From Anthopleura xanthogrammica (lineage: Eukaryota > Cnidaria > Anthozoa > Actiniaria > Actiniidae), in assembly GCA_964019055.1 (NCBI GenBank), contig OZ025219.1, positions 7,408,388 to 7,472,387 on the forward strand: a stretch of 64,000 nt of DNA. Reading direction: 5' to 3'. How positions within the stretch are numbered: the stretch's first letter is position 1; every line of letters begins with the position of its first letter. A model generated the notes under the pieces. That model was not told where the DNA came from, did no database searches, and saw only the letters and a program-made list of their open reading frames with translations. The position numbers were made by a program, and so were the translations under genes. Below are positions 24,251 through 34,189 of this stretch, piece after piece.

Positions 24251-25625
24251 TCTTGTTTTTTTCGTATTCTCGCGGCGATGATAGCAACGCCGCTAAGCAC
24301 GACCGCCATGGAACACGTTAAGACCGCCGCTGACACCAAGCTAAACCTTGACTTCTTAAACATTTCTTCGCGTATTGCCATCTGTAAATGCATTCAATTA
24401 TTTGCACTTAATACTTTGATTAAATTTGTTAATATTTCGAGATGGGGAGGGAGACAGAATTGGTAGTAGTCCACCTTCATGTATATTTTATCATAGCATC
24501 AGCAAATCCTTTGCCTGAAAGCCATTGCTTCATGGAACCCTTGCAGTACTTGGATTGCAGCTCAATTTGGAGTAAAAAAAACACTAGGTTTCCAATTCTT
24601 AGGGGACTGAAATTCTTTCGTTTTGTCCTTCAAATAGAACTGATTTGGAGTCACGTGCAAGGGGTCTATAGAATTTGTTCTTTACCAGGGGCCTCTATTT
24701 CGCTAATGGGACCTAGTAGCGCAGCCAATCAGAATGCAGTATTTGTAATAACGCACTAGTATATTTTACTTAGTATAGTATACCAAAAGAGTTAGTCGAG
24801 CAGAAGCTTCAACTCACCTTTCGTTTATCAAGAGGAATTGTTTTTCTTTTTGTTTCTTCTTGATCTAGACTTGTTACCGACGGTTTGTCATGAACAGGAA
24901 TAGCCAAACTGTTCATAATCCCATGCGTTTCTTCTTTATCGCTGCTTCCAGGGATTTCAGAATTCTTGAATTCTTTTTTTACAGCTGTCATCTCTTTTTG
25001 AACATGTTCTTTAGATGTTCCACTCTTTTTATCCTGCGCTTGCGCAGTTTGGCTTTCTTTTACCTTTGATTGATCAACTTGAAAGTTGACATTTTTTTGG
25101 ACAGCGGACGTGTTCTTTTGAGCATGTTCTTTTGTCCCACTTTGTTTATTCTGCGCATGCGCAGATTGGCTTTTTTTATCGTCCTTTGATTGGTCAACTT
25201 GAAGTTTGACATCTTTATGTGCAGCGGACATCTCCCTTAAAATATGTTCTTTGACTATTTTATTCTGTTTACTCTGCGCATGCGCAGACTTGCTTTCTTT
25301 ATCTTTGTTTGATTGGCTAATCTTTTTCACAAAAACCACCGACGGATGCCATTTGTTTTTCCGCGCAGGCGCAGTAACACAGTGTTCTTGACTATGGCAT
25401 TTGACAGCGTAGCAGTTCCTGTCCGCCATGAATGCTGCCTCACAATTATCCATCTCACAACACAGCAGTACACACACATCCATGTCAGCGACTTTCCCTA
25501 ACTTCTGAAAGTCTCCTGAATCAGTTCCATGAAGGAATGTGACGTCACGCTCGATTTTTCCCAGAATGCATCGTTTTCTCCTGATTTGGGACAGAAACTC
25601 TGGAGTCCAATCCTCACGCGATACT

Positions 25626-25667
<42 letters not shown>

Positions 25668-26812
25668 GGATTAGTATCAATAACATTTCCAATCAAACCA
25701 ATACCTCGAATTAAATGAGCAATAAATATTGTTTTACTTGGAAAAAAGTTAATTTAGCCGTCCTGAAGTTAGGCTCGTGCACGATATACCAGGGCTCGAA
25801 ATAGAAAAGATAAATGGCCTGACAGTTTCTTATTTTCGGCAGGATAAATAATTTTGGAGCAAAATTCCCCTGCCATTTAATTTTCCATTTGGCAGTTCAA
25901 AATTGTTTTAACCTGACAGTAGTAGAACTTGACCTGCATTTTGGCCATTGGCAGGCCCCTATTTCGAGCCCTGTATACCAAGTCACGGTGACGTCACTGA
26001 TCACCCTAGTAACCACCAATTGTTACAGTATAGTGCCTTTATCCTTTTTACGCACTTCGGATCGCAATATATGTAGTCGATCCATCGATCTGAGCGATCC
26101 ATTAATCTAGGCAAGCCTCACGTATATCGACTACATATATTGCGATCCAAAGTGCGAATAACTCTAACGCCTCGCTTATTTAAAAGGAAACTGTGTAAAG
26201 GCGTTTTTTGTGCTTGTAATAGCTCTTTCAAAAATTGAATCAGTTGACATTAAACTATCTATTTTTTTTACAGAATAATCAGTGTTATAATCGCTAGCTG
26301 ACTTCTATTCTATTTTCCTCGGTCGAATTTTTTTGACTAGTCAAGACTGATGCACTGCAGTCCACGGTCCGTCATTTAAATAAGGAAACATTAGTGAACA
26401 GTGTATCAATCCTATATGAAGTAAAATAGTCGAGAAAACTAAGATTTTCTTCATATAGCTAATTCAATTATCGTTGTTAAAGCCTATCATTTATCTTTTG
26501 GTTACCAACAACCTTCACTTTAGGCTATCTAAGAATGAATTAAGGAATATATGTCCAACTCGTAGAATTTGCAAGTGTACAAGCTAGTTTCTTATCGTAA
26601 TAATGCTACGGTTAAATAAATTTCATGATTCCGCTCTCAAAGCTTTAGGCTTTCCGCTTTTTATCAGCGACAACGTTAATTGAATAAGCTATATCTTTAA
26701 CAAGAAAATAATCATTTCTATCTCATAGTTTAGCTTGCTCTCGCTTACCTGTTGGAGTAAATAGATACACCAGAAAGAACAAAACGACTACACTTTTAAA
26801 TAACGGCTTCAT
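24202..26812 (-). CDS. MANSC-domain type I membrane protein
   Basis: Three coding exons (26749-26812, 24818-25623, 24202-24381) join in phase to 349 residues. Exon 1 is a signal peptide (hydrophobic SVVVLFFLVYLF). Residues about 40-103 form a cysteine cluster with C-x3-CC-x4-C-x9-C-x4-C-x5-C spacing and CYAVKC, typical of the MANSC domain found in HAI-1 and KIAA0319-like proteins. Residues about 123-238 are a charged stalk built of three repeats of ~40 residues (SAHAQSKQ / SAHAQNKQ / TAQAQDKK). Residues about 303-326 are a membrane helix, followed by R-I-R-K-K and a 20-residue tail containing YSSV. The role is unknown; the domain is extracellular in known proteins. The acceptor of exon 2 uses a CT microsatellite as its pyrimidine tract, and the last 16 codons are the founder of a downstream minisatellite. 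Confidence 0.85.
24532..24670. mobile_element. TA-flanked hairpin element, family 1, copy D
   Basis: Landmarks cccttgcagta, attgcagctcaatttggag, aggtttccaattcttagggg, tttcgttttgtcc and gagtcacgtgcaaggggtct are present. It lies in the last intron of the MANSC gene. Confidence 0.8.
25628..25663. repeat. GA/CT dinucleotide microsatellite at a splice acceptor
   Basis: About 18 ga repeats on the plus strand; on the coding minus strand this is a ct run leading straight into acag, the acceptor of exon 2 of the MANSC gene. Confidence 0.95.
25787..25976. mobile_element. Fold-back MITE with cagggctcgaaatag termini
   Basis: Left end accagggctcgaaatag and right end ctatttcgagccctgtat are inverted copies with TA on both sides. 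The interior has repeated gcctgacagt / acctgacagt motifs. It lies in the first intron of the MANSC gene. Confidence 0.75.
26051..26156. repeat. Near-perfect palindrome, ~106 bp
   Basis: Arms cgcacttcggatcgcaatat + atgtagtcgat and atcgactacatatattgcga + tccaaagtgcg pair with one mismatch around a ~44-base spacer. It lies in the first intron of the MANSC gene and would form a strong hairpin in RNA or DNA. Confidence 0.85.
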
Positions 26813-27968
26813 AGCTCCAATATAGAGATACCCAGTCAAAGAAAGTTCACATTTTATCTAGGAGAAAAGAATTAGGGAGTGTAAGCTGGTGAAACATTTT
26901 GTTTTTCATTAGTTGATTGTAGCACAGTTATGTTTTTCATTTTTGGCTCGTTGATTCTTTGTTTGTACACGTGTGTACCAGTCGCTACCAGAATTCTTTA
27001 ACGTTTTATTTGTTTTTCGCAAAAGACAATATAATTATCAAGATATTCCATTGTACTCTCGTAATTATTGCCAATTATTTTATGTAATTACAGCCGATAT
27101 TTTGGCTCATTTCCATATGGTGTAGTTCAACGTCCACCGCTCGAAAACAAGTGCTTGATATCCTGGTTGATATTTACTAATAATGATAATTGCCTTCAAA
27201 GATAATTTTGGATCTTCATGTAGAATGAAATACAATTTCAAGCTTACCTTACAACAGTTAAAAGAGAGAAAATCATCTTTAAAGGGCGTGATATTTTTTC
27301 CATTCGAAGCAGGGGTTTTTTCTTTCTTTGGGCGTAGTTTGCTGAAAGCTAGCGACCTTCCCCACCCACCCTCTCTTGATTCTCAAATTTGTTTTGTCAC
27401 ATTTTCTCTACTGTTTCTGTCCTTCTGATTGGCTGTGTATCATGAGCACAGATAACGTCATTTGTTGGTCTATTTCCTTGATGCTGTAGGTAGCCATGGT
27501 AACAGGATAACTCCCTGGTCACGTGTCTTAGCTAATTCGACGTATTTTCCTCGCTTATTTTGGTACTCAACTTTTTTTTATGACTAGAAAATTTTCTTTT
27601 TCTGCATCACTTGCTCTTCATTCTTCGTTTTTACGATAAATTCACTTCTGAAGATGTCATGTTGACTGGTACCAGCTGCATCATTTATTAAGCTTTACCA
27701 CAGGGACCCCAGGCGTAGTATTTCAGCCTCTTCGTAGCTGAAGAATAAAACCCCTCTGATCATCTGATGCATAATGTAAAATTTCTGGACCGTGCAACTT
27801 GCTATCCATTTAATGAAAGGTGCACGTGATGTGCACGTGATTGAGGTGGATTGAGATATGTGTGCGTAATGTTTGGATATGTATCGATGTAGTTGTCATC
27901 CAACATTGCGGACCGTTATCACATGACTTCCTAACTGGTATTGACTCTCAATAGATATCGTTTCTCGA

Positions 27969-28134
27969 CGTAACGTTTTGCCCATTTCAGACCATGTGTC
28001 ATTCCCTAAAGTATCATTTCTTTGTTTAACGGTTGCACATGAGAAGACACATCTATATGGATACAACTCAATCAAAGAATCTTATTCTCAAGAGAATGAC
28101 ACGTGGTCTGAAATGGGAAAACATTACACCCAAT
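27969..28134. mobile_element. Fold-back MITE (family 2), most complete copy
   Basis: Left end gtaacgttttgcccatttca + gaccatgtgtcattcc and right end ggaat-like gaatgacacgtggtctgaaa + tgggaaaacattac are inverted copies. The middle contains gcacatgagaagacacatct and ggatacaactcaatcaaaga. Confidence 0.85.
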
Positions 28135-28548
28135 TGGATTTGGTCCATTGTCTATTTATTCAACACTGCATCACAAAATGTCTTTACAACTTGATTATTA
28201 ATTTATTTAATGTAAACTAATTAGAGTAAAACAATTTAGTTTCATATCTATATCTATCTATCTTATATCTATTTTCAAAAACCTTGGTTAAATTACACGA
28301 ACCTCCAAAGGAGTCGAGATTAAGTTTTTCTTACGAATAAAACTCTTGTTTATATAAGTACAACTTGATCCATAAAGCAGTGTTCATAAGTACAGTAACC
28401 ACATAACGTAGTCGTGAGTAATATAGCATATATATTTACAAATAAGTTGCATCATTAGCTAAAGAAATAGTTACCTGAACCCAAACAAATGGTTACAAAC
28501 ATACAAGTTTAGGGGCTATTCAATCGCCATTAGTCTTTCTGCACATTC

Positions 28549-28632
28549 CTTAGGCCCGGTTTAGACGTCGAAGTTCACATGTGCCGAATCTAATGCAAAT
28601 GAGCAAAACTTCGACGTCTAAATCAGGCCTTA
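28549..28632. mobile_element. Short palindromic element, 84 bp
   Basis: ttaggcccggtttagacgtc + gaagtt pairs with aacttcgacgtctaaatcag + gcctta around a ~32-base loop. The ends resemble those of the 280-bp element at 8.72 kb. Confidence 0.75.
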
Positions 28633-28768
28633 GAGTTCTCAATTTGAATTAAATGCGACGAAAAGGATAAAAGAATCTCTTTTGGCCTGGATATTTGTGT
28701 CGATGCTTAGGATAACATCCGTGTACGAGCTAGTGACATCCACTTCAAATCCTAAGTTCATCTTGCAA

Positions 28769-28902
28769 TAGACCCTTTGCAGCACGTGGGAATGCAGCTC
28801 AATTTGGAGGACAAAACAATAGGTTACAATTTTCAGAAGATTGAAATTCTTGTTTTGTCCTCTAAATTTGGCTGCTTTGATGTCAAGTGAAAGGGGTCTG
28901 TA
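28769..28902. mobile_element. TA-flanked hairpin element, family 1, copy E
   Basis: tagaccctttgcagcacgtg at the left, tcaagtgaaaggggtctgta at the right; arms aatttggaggacaaaacaat and cttgttttgtcctctaaatt pair closely. Confidence 0.85.
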
Positions 28903-29038
28903 TCTACATGTGGATTACGTTCACAAACTATGTGATAACAAACTCTGTCTGTCTCTTTCATCAATAATTTAAATAAGATTCCAATAATAATTAGGTACAA
29001 TAGGTCCCTTAGGGTCCATCTAGGTCCATCTGGGTCCT

Positions 29039-32000
29039 CTAAGGACCATCTGGTTGAGGTTCCATAGCATCATATGCAGCTCGAGCCTTATGGGCCAGGA
29101 TTCGTTTTGTTGCAAAAGCAATAGATGCAGTACCGACAATTGCTCCAGCAACACCACAACCAATGGCGACTGCAAGACCAGACGATGACTTGCCTGTAGG
29201 GACCTGTGATGATAATCATTATCAGGGTTAGACTAGTTTATTCCTTGTTTATTTGAGTGCTCTAGCTTAAATACTTGGGAAGTAACAGCAATTTAAAATT
29301 AGAAGGATTTGTATGTGAAACACAGCCATGGCCCGACCAGTCTCGTTTTCATGTTTTTGGCACATTTTAAATGCTTATAACTCTGCAAACAATTTTCATT
29401 ATTCTTTGAAACTGTGCACAGTACTATTTAGCTGATGGTGTTTCATGTGAAGACAAAATATTTTCACAATTCAAAATATTTCAATTATATTTTATTAAGC
29501 TTTTCCTTTATGCAAATTAGGAGAGACCGATATTGCATAAGGTAGACGTCCTTCAAAAGCGCCTTGACCATGAAGTGATTTTTAAAGGTTCAGTCGTGCG
29601 CCTTTTACCCCCGACCCTCCCTCCTTCAGTGATCTGTTTTAAAGTTATATTAAGAAGATAATGTATACTGCAATAGTATAAAGATTAGTGATGGGAGTCC
29701 TCTCACGGAAAAACGTTTAAAAAATAAACTTTTTGCTCCTATTCTGTCATACCTTACTCTTGACATCTTTACCAGTACCCAAATCGTCTTCACTTTCTTG
29801 GCCTGTTGATATTAAACAAAAGACCATTATAAGCAATGACTTGTGCGAGGCCTAGACTTTCTCAAAGTTTGCTTCGCTCGTGCTCCCCGCTCTTAGACCT
29901 CACCACCAATGAATTTTTGAAGGAACTCCCACTGCCCGTGGGTTAGCGGTGAGTTTGGCTTGGCGCACACTCCTCACTTGTCTCCGAGGCCCGCCTTGCG
30001 CACCGCTCTCACCAGCGAGTGCCACTTGTTTCAATTCTATACGAGGTCACAAGACTCTTAAAACTCTGAAAACTCTTAAGACAGTTATTTCCATTACCTG
30101 GTTCGTAATAACAGTAATATACTTTTAAGTTGAATGGATCTTCACTTGGTCCATAAGGATGAGCACCATAAGCCTCATCAGTGTTAGCTTGATCGTCATC
30201 GTCAAACTTGATGAATTCACTTGTCACACGAGTTCCTGCAACCTTGATATACAGACAGAAAATGAGACAAAAATTGGCAAAATATCTCTAGCTCGGGCGT
30301 AATGCTTTCCCATTTTAAGGAGCAGGTGTAGCTCAGTTAAGTGCGCATCCTTCACAGAGTTAGAGGTCCATGGTTCGTTCCTCAGGATCTCCACGTCTGT
30401 TTCAAATTCTCTCTAATCCGTTTACCTTTAGCTTAGTGAATACTCTTAAAACAGAGCAATGATGGGGAGAGTGGGTGAGGTGCGCACCGTCAGTTTCTGG
30501 TGGACCAGTTACTAGCTGAAGGACCACTGGCGTTAAACAAGGCCTTTACCTTTACGCTTGCTCATGAGAAGCACATGAATATGGATACAATCTTAACAAA
30601 GAAGCTTATTCTCAAGAGAATGACATTTGCTCTGAAATGGGAAAACATTGCACCCAAGCTAGAGGTCTCTGCTGAAGACGTTTTCTTAAGAACTGGCCAT
30701 TCATACTCAGAAGCAAGGCCGAAAGATTTCTTTAGTTATATGGACCATTTCTGAATACAGTCAAGACGTGATGGATTCTTACTTTTTGGCACTGCGCAGA
30801 CCCATAAGACAGAAGATAAAATGGTTTGAGTGCTGGCAGCTGGATAGGGTTGTTGACATTGCCTTTGGTCATACAGCAGTAGTTGAGCTTGGTGTGTGTT
30901 TCAGGATAGTCTCCGTCGGGAAGATCACCAGAATGCTTGTCATTCAAGTCGATTTCTGACTGCTCGTCGTCCCACCGAATGTATCCAGTTTTCATGTTAG
31001 TAGGGCAGACCCCTGGTACAGAAACAAACCGAGGAACATTAGGAGATACTTATGATATCATACTTATTTTCAAATGGTATGCTTATCTGAGTAGGGAAGC
31101 TTACTTTGTACAGAAACAAGACCAGAGTCAATGTGGCTCGTATTATACCACCTCGTGCAACAACAAAATTTTATTGCGCGATTTTGTTGCATATAGTAGA
31201 AGCTCTTTCTACTCTCTGCAACAATGAAAATTTGTTGCGCGCGGGGTGGTTATAGCTGGGTTTCACTTGACGTCATTTCCTGTCTCGTGCAGAATGTTCA
31301 TCAGCTGAATCACAAGTTTTCAATATAATTCTTTCTGGTTGACAGCACATGGTGGTCAGTGTTTGACCACCATTTGGAGCAGATAATGAGATTCAAAGAC
31401 TTTTATCAGCTGATTGAAACCCAGCTATACGAGCAACATTTGCTCTGCAACTTGCAACGCAACAATGTTGCGCGACAAGTTGCACGATTTTCTTGCTCGT
31501 ATTACCGCTGCACTTTAAGCCTGTGACAGCTTCTTATTCTCACCTTTTTTGTACAGACAGTACTTCCCCTCGGGCCAAAATTCACTACCCCCCTGGGGTG
31601 TGTCTTTTATACAAAACTTCTGCTGGATGCCGTGTTTGGAGAAATTTCCAGGCATGTGAAAAATGGTAGACCGCTGGTTTTGATTATTGTCGTCCTCAGT
31701 GTCATGGTAGGTCCAGCCCTTCTTCCACTTTAAGGTTTCGTCGTCAGGGCAACCTGCGTCAGGCATAGGTATGCCATATGTGCCCGTTGGCCAACGCACT
31801 GAAAGAAAGAACCTCAAAATTTTTATCTTTCGATTCTTCGATATACTAGAACGCCTCATGAATCGTATGTGAGTAGAGTTGTTTGTTGGTTCTCTCCTGT
31901 GCTTCGAGGGTTTTTCTCCGGGTTCTCCGGTTTTCCTCCCTCCGCAAAAATCACCTTTCAAATTCTAATTCGATCTATCGGTTGCCTTGTAATTGGGTCC

Positions 32001-32653
32001 TAGACCTGTAAGGCTTTCCGTCCACCCCAGAGTGGTAAAGTGGCATAAAAAAAAAAAAAAAAAAAAAACCACATGTCATTCTCTAGAGAATAAGATTCTT
32101 TGTTTGAGTTGTATCCATATTCATGTGTCTTCTCATGCGCAACCGTTAAACAAAGAAATGATACTCTTGGGAATTACACGTGGTCTTGAGAATAAGTTTC
32201 TTTGTTTGAGTTGTATCTATATTCATGAGTCTTCTCATGTGCAACCATTAAACAAAGAAATGATACTCTAGGGAATGGTCTGAAATGGGGAAAACATTAT
32301 GCCCAAGGATCTATTTCAGTATTTGAACATGCTGAATCAAAGTGCATTTTGTCACAGCTTGTTGCATGACGGATCAATATATATGTAGGCTTTGCACCTT
32401 TACGTGATGGCAGCCATGACAGGAGGCACAACAATAGTCTTTTTCTCCTCGGAAACTGAATTCTTTCTCATGTAAATCAGATTAGACCAGATTCAATTGT
32501 TCCTGCCTCCTGTCATGGCTGCCATCACGAGATGATGCAAAGCGTCTATACTTGAGTTGTTTGTATCTTTATGTAACATATATTATACTAACCCACAGCC
32601 GAGGTAAGACCAAGCACCGATGCAAATAGCACTGCATATAATTTAAGATCCAT
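29039..32653 (-). CDS. ApeC (apextrin C-terminal) domain type I membrane protein
   Basis: Six coding exons (32593-32653, 31544-31798, 30783-31012, 30098-30242, 29753-29802, 29039-29203) join in phase to 301 residues. Exon 1 is a signal peptide. Residues about 22-230 are an ApeC domain: RWPTGTYGIPMPDAGCPD, YHDTEDDNNQNQ, FCIK, FWPEGKYCLYK, GVCPTN, GYIRWDDE, GDLPDGDYPETHTKLNYCC, PFYLLS, CQKVAGTRVTSEFIKFDDDD and a final YYCYYEPG; eight cysteines are in the expected places. A short acidic linker leads to a glycine/alanine-rich membrane helix (about 256-278), then K-R and a ~20-residue tail with YDAM. In amphioxus, ApeC proteins bind bacterial peptidoglycan and muramyl dipeptide, so an immune or adhesive role is plausible. 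Most known ApeC proteins are secreted or fused to MACPF; a membrane anchor is notable. Its introns hold several transposons. Confidence 0.9.
30293..30662. mobile_element. Family 2 MITE split by a tRNA-like SINE insertion
   Basis: The outer parts are family 2: gggcgtaatgctttcccatt at the left, and gctcatgagaagcacatgaa, gaatgacatttgctctgaaa, tgggaaaacattgcaccca at the right. Between them is unrelated sequence starting with a tRNA-like head at about 30319. Located in an ApeC gene intron. Confidence 0.7.
30319..30393 (+). repeat. tRNA-like SINE head (pseudo-tRNA)
   Basis: ggtgtagctcagttaagtgc resembles an A-box region and ggttcgttcc a B box, in the right spacing for a tRNA. The acceptor stem pairs at only about four of seven positions, so it is not a functional tRNA gene. 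Confidence 0.6.
31120..31500. mobile_element. Element with gctcgtatta direct ends, interrupted by family 3 MITE
   Basis: ggctcgtattataccacctc at the left and ttgctcgtattaccgctgca at the right bracket sequence with repeated ttgcgcg/gcaacaa motifs. A complete 175-bp family 3 MITE sits inside. The outer unit is poorly defined. Confidence 0.5.
31253..31427. mobile_element. TA-flanked fold-back MITE (family 3), second copy, 175 bp
   Basis: Termini tagctgggtttcacttgacg and cagctgattgaaacccagct + a, with TA at both sides. The interior cagcacatggtggtcagtgt matches, in opposite orientation, the copy in the transaldolase gene at 18.1 kb. Lies in an ApeC gene intron. Confidence 0.85.
31868..32066 (+). 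mobile_element. 5'-truncated SINE ending in a 22-A tail
   Basis: Body tgtgagtagagttgtttgtt, cgagggtttttctccgggtt, ttttcctccctccgc matches the SINE at 14.5 kb, and the copy ends with 22 A's at 32045-32066. It lies in intron 1 of the ApeC gene. Confidence 0.7.
32067..32306. mobile_element. Family 2 MITE with internal duplication
   Basis: The middle segment (aagattctttgtttgagttg ... gcaaccgttaaacaaagaaa + tgatactct) is present twice in tandem, and the right end is ggtctgaaatggggaaaaca + ttatgccca. The left terminus is missing, cut off at the SINE A-tail. Confidence 0.75.
32385..32552. mobile_element. Fold-back MITE with gatggcagccatgacagga arms
   Basis: ctttgcacctttacgtgatg + gcagccatgacaggaggca pairs with tgcctcctgtcatggctgcc + atcacgagatgatgcaaag. 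Intron 1 of the ApeC gene. Confidence 0.8.
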
Positions 32654-32839
32654 TTTGCTTTATTGTCTTTGACTTAAAACCCGTCAATCAACCTGAAAAC
32701 ATGGATGAAAAAAAAATGAATTATGGGATAAGGGAAATATCTTTTAATGTACCTGTGCGCACTATCGACCCTTTGAAGTGACCTTCAGGTATCTCACTTG
32801 ACTTTGGAGCAAAAGATTTACCAATCAGAATATGTGCAA

Positions 32840-32975
32840 TAGATCCCTTTCAGCACGTCGAAATGCAGCTCAATTTGGAGGACAAAACAATAGGTTTTCG
32901 ATTCTCAGGAGATTGAAATTCTTTTGTTTTATCCTCCAAATTGAGCTGCTTTGACGTCACGTGAAAGGGGTCGTA
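32840..32975. mobile_element. TA-flanked hairpin element, family 1, copy F
   Basis: tagatccctttcagcacgtc at the left and gacgtcacgtgaaaggggtc at the right; the arms pair over almost the full length. It lies in the presumed 5'UTR intron of the ApeC gene. Confidence 0.9.
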
Positions 32976-33573
32976 TATGCGTCAGGAATCTGTGACACTC
33001 ATGGACTCGGGATTTCGGGAGCGACACTATTACGAACTCCTGGGATTTACATAATCTGGATTTTCCTAAATGTAGTGAATCTGGATGCATTATCTGATCT
33101 CTATGATTTATACTGATAACATATTGAACAATTATTTGACTCAGAGCATTCGTTTCTTCTATGTGTAACGGTTCACTGGTTTTGACAATCTACAGCGAAT
33201 CGTAACATTCGATTCTCCTTCGATCAGTGTTTTTGATCAAGTTGATTCTCATTTCGAAACAAAACCACATCTTAGTTTCACATTCCATTCGTTTTCCTTC
33301 TTAGACCACTTTTTCTAACTGTAATTTATTCAATAACAAAGTCTTTGAACTGAACTTTATATGATCGTAAAAAATCGACCATATTTTCTCGTCGGCTTCA
33401 TCGAACCGAAGGAAAATAATGGCTACTTGTTACGAATCCAAAATCTCCAAATTCCAGCTAAAAATATTCACAAAATAATCCCTCAATCTGTCATTATATA
33501 ATTATAGTTTTATAAATCAAAATTTGGCTTTAAAAATGAATAAAAATCAAGCAAATTTTGTTCAAAAACTTAC

Positions 33574-33660
33574 CGGGTAAACTACGATTCTCCATCGCTA
33601 TTTTCCAACAAACATGACGTCATTGGTGTGTTTCTGTCGTTGCCAAAGCGCGCGCCCTTC
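33574..33660 (-). promoter_or_regulatory. Probable 5'UTR exon and promoter of the ApeC gene, with a uORF
   Basis: On the minus strand a GT donor (cccg|gtaagt) lies at 33573/33572, and an acceptor (ttttcag) lies near 32695, about 40 bases before the ApeC start codon. Splicing them creates an upstream ATG reading MENRSLPG then stop. A tgacgtca CRE-type site (about 33613-33620) and a CCAAT box (about 33684) lie upstream on the minus strand. The exact transcription start is not visible. Confidence 0.5.
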
Positions 33661-34189
33661 GCAGGTACTATGATCCTACTCAGCCAATCAGAAACCTGGA
33701 TTATTTTCCGTTAAAATTCCTTTCAAGTGCGATCATCTCACTTTAGTCGCTGAGATAATTCTTGCGAAAAATATAATTTTTGCCTCTACTTAGCCCGTGA
33801 TATTCAAAGACTAGCATCTGCCATGTTTTGGATTTAAACTTTAAGCAATAATATTTGTAAGATTTAACTTTTTATTGCGAATTTGATCTTCAAAAGATTT
33901 CTGTTTCTCGAAGAGTTCCGAGATGTTTTTCCAGTCTCGATTCAAAAGTCATCGAGCTCAAAAAGACATTCACAACAAAGTGGGTAATCATTTGGTCATG
34001 ACTAAATTAGTTCATTCGTTAATCAAGATAATTCGCTATCATTTTAAGGGGGAAGGTTTTGAATACTGGACTCCTGTGTTTCAGTCTTAGTACTGTACTT
34101 TCAGCTGGTTAATCTAAAACTGCTATAGTTCGAAAATATAAAAATACGCACATCAAAACAGCAGATGTTCTCTTTTTATTGTTAGTAGC

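Larger units (their letters stand above)
26813..29038. other. Intergenic region between MANSC and ApeC genes
   Basis: The right-hand gene ends into it and the left-hand gene starts from it, so the part just above 26812 should hold the MANSC gene promoter. An 11-bp duplication gtgcacgtgat occurs twice in tandem near 27820-27842. Three transposon copies lie at 27.97, 28.55 and 28.77 kb. I see no exon. Confidence 0.45.

Noticed and set aside
23656..24321. 221-codon open frame on the plus strand
   Set aside because: It is a translation of the 129-bp minisatellite antisense to the MANSC gene end; the frame is open only because the dimer is a multiple of three.
30319..30393. Functional tRNA gene
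   Set aside because: Acceptor stem is poorly paired and the sequence is a SINE head inserted in a MITE.
30500..30754. 84-codon plus-strand frame
   Set aside because: Lies across a SINE/MITE junction in an ApeC intron.
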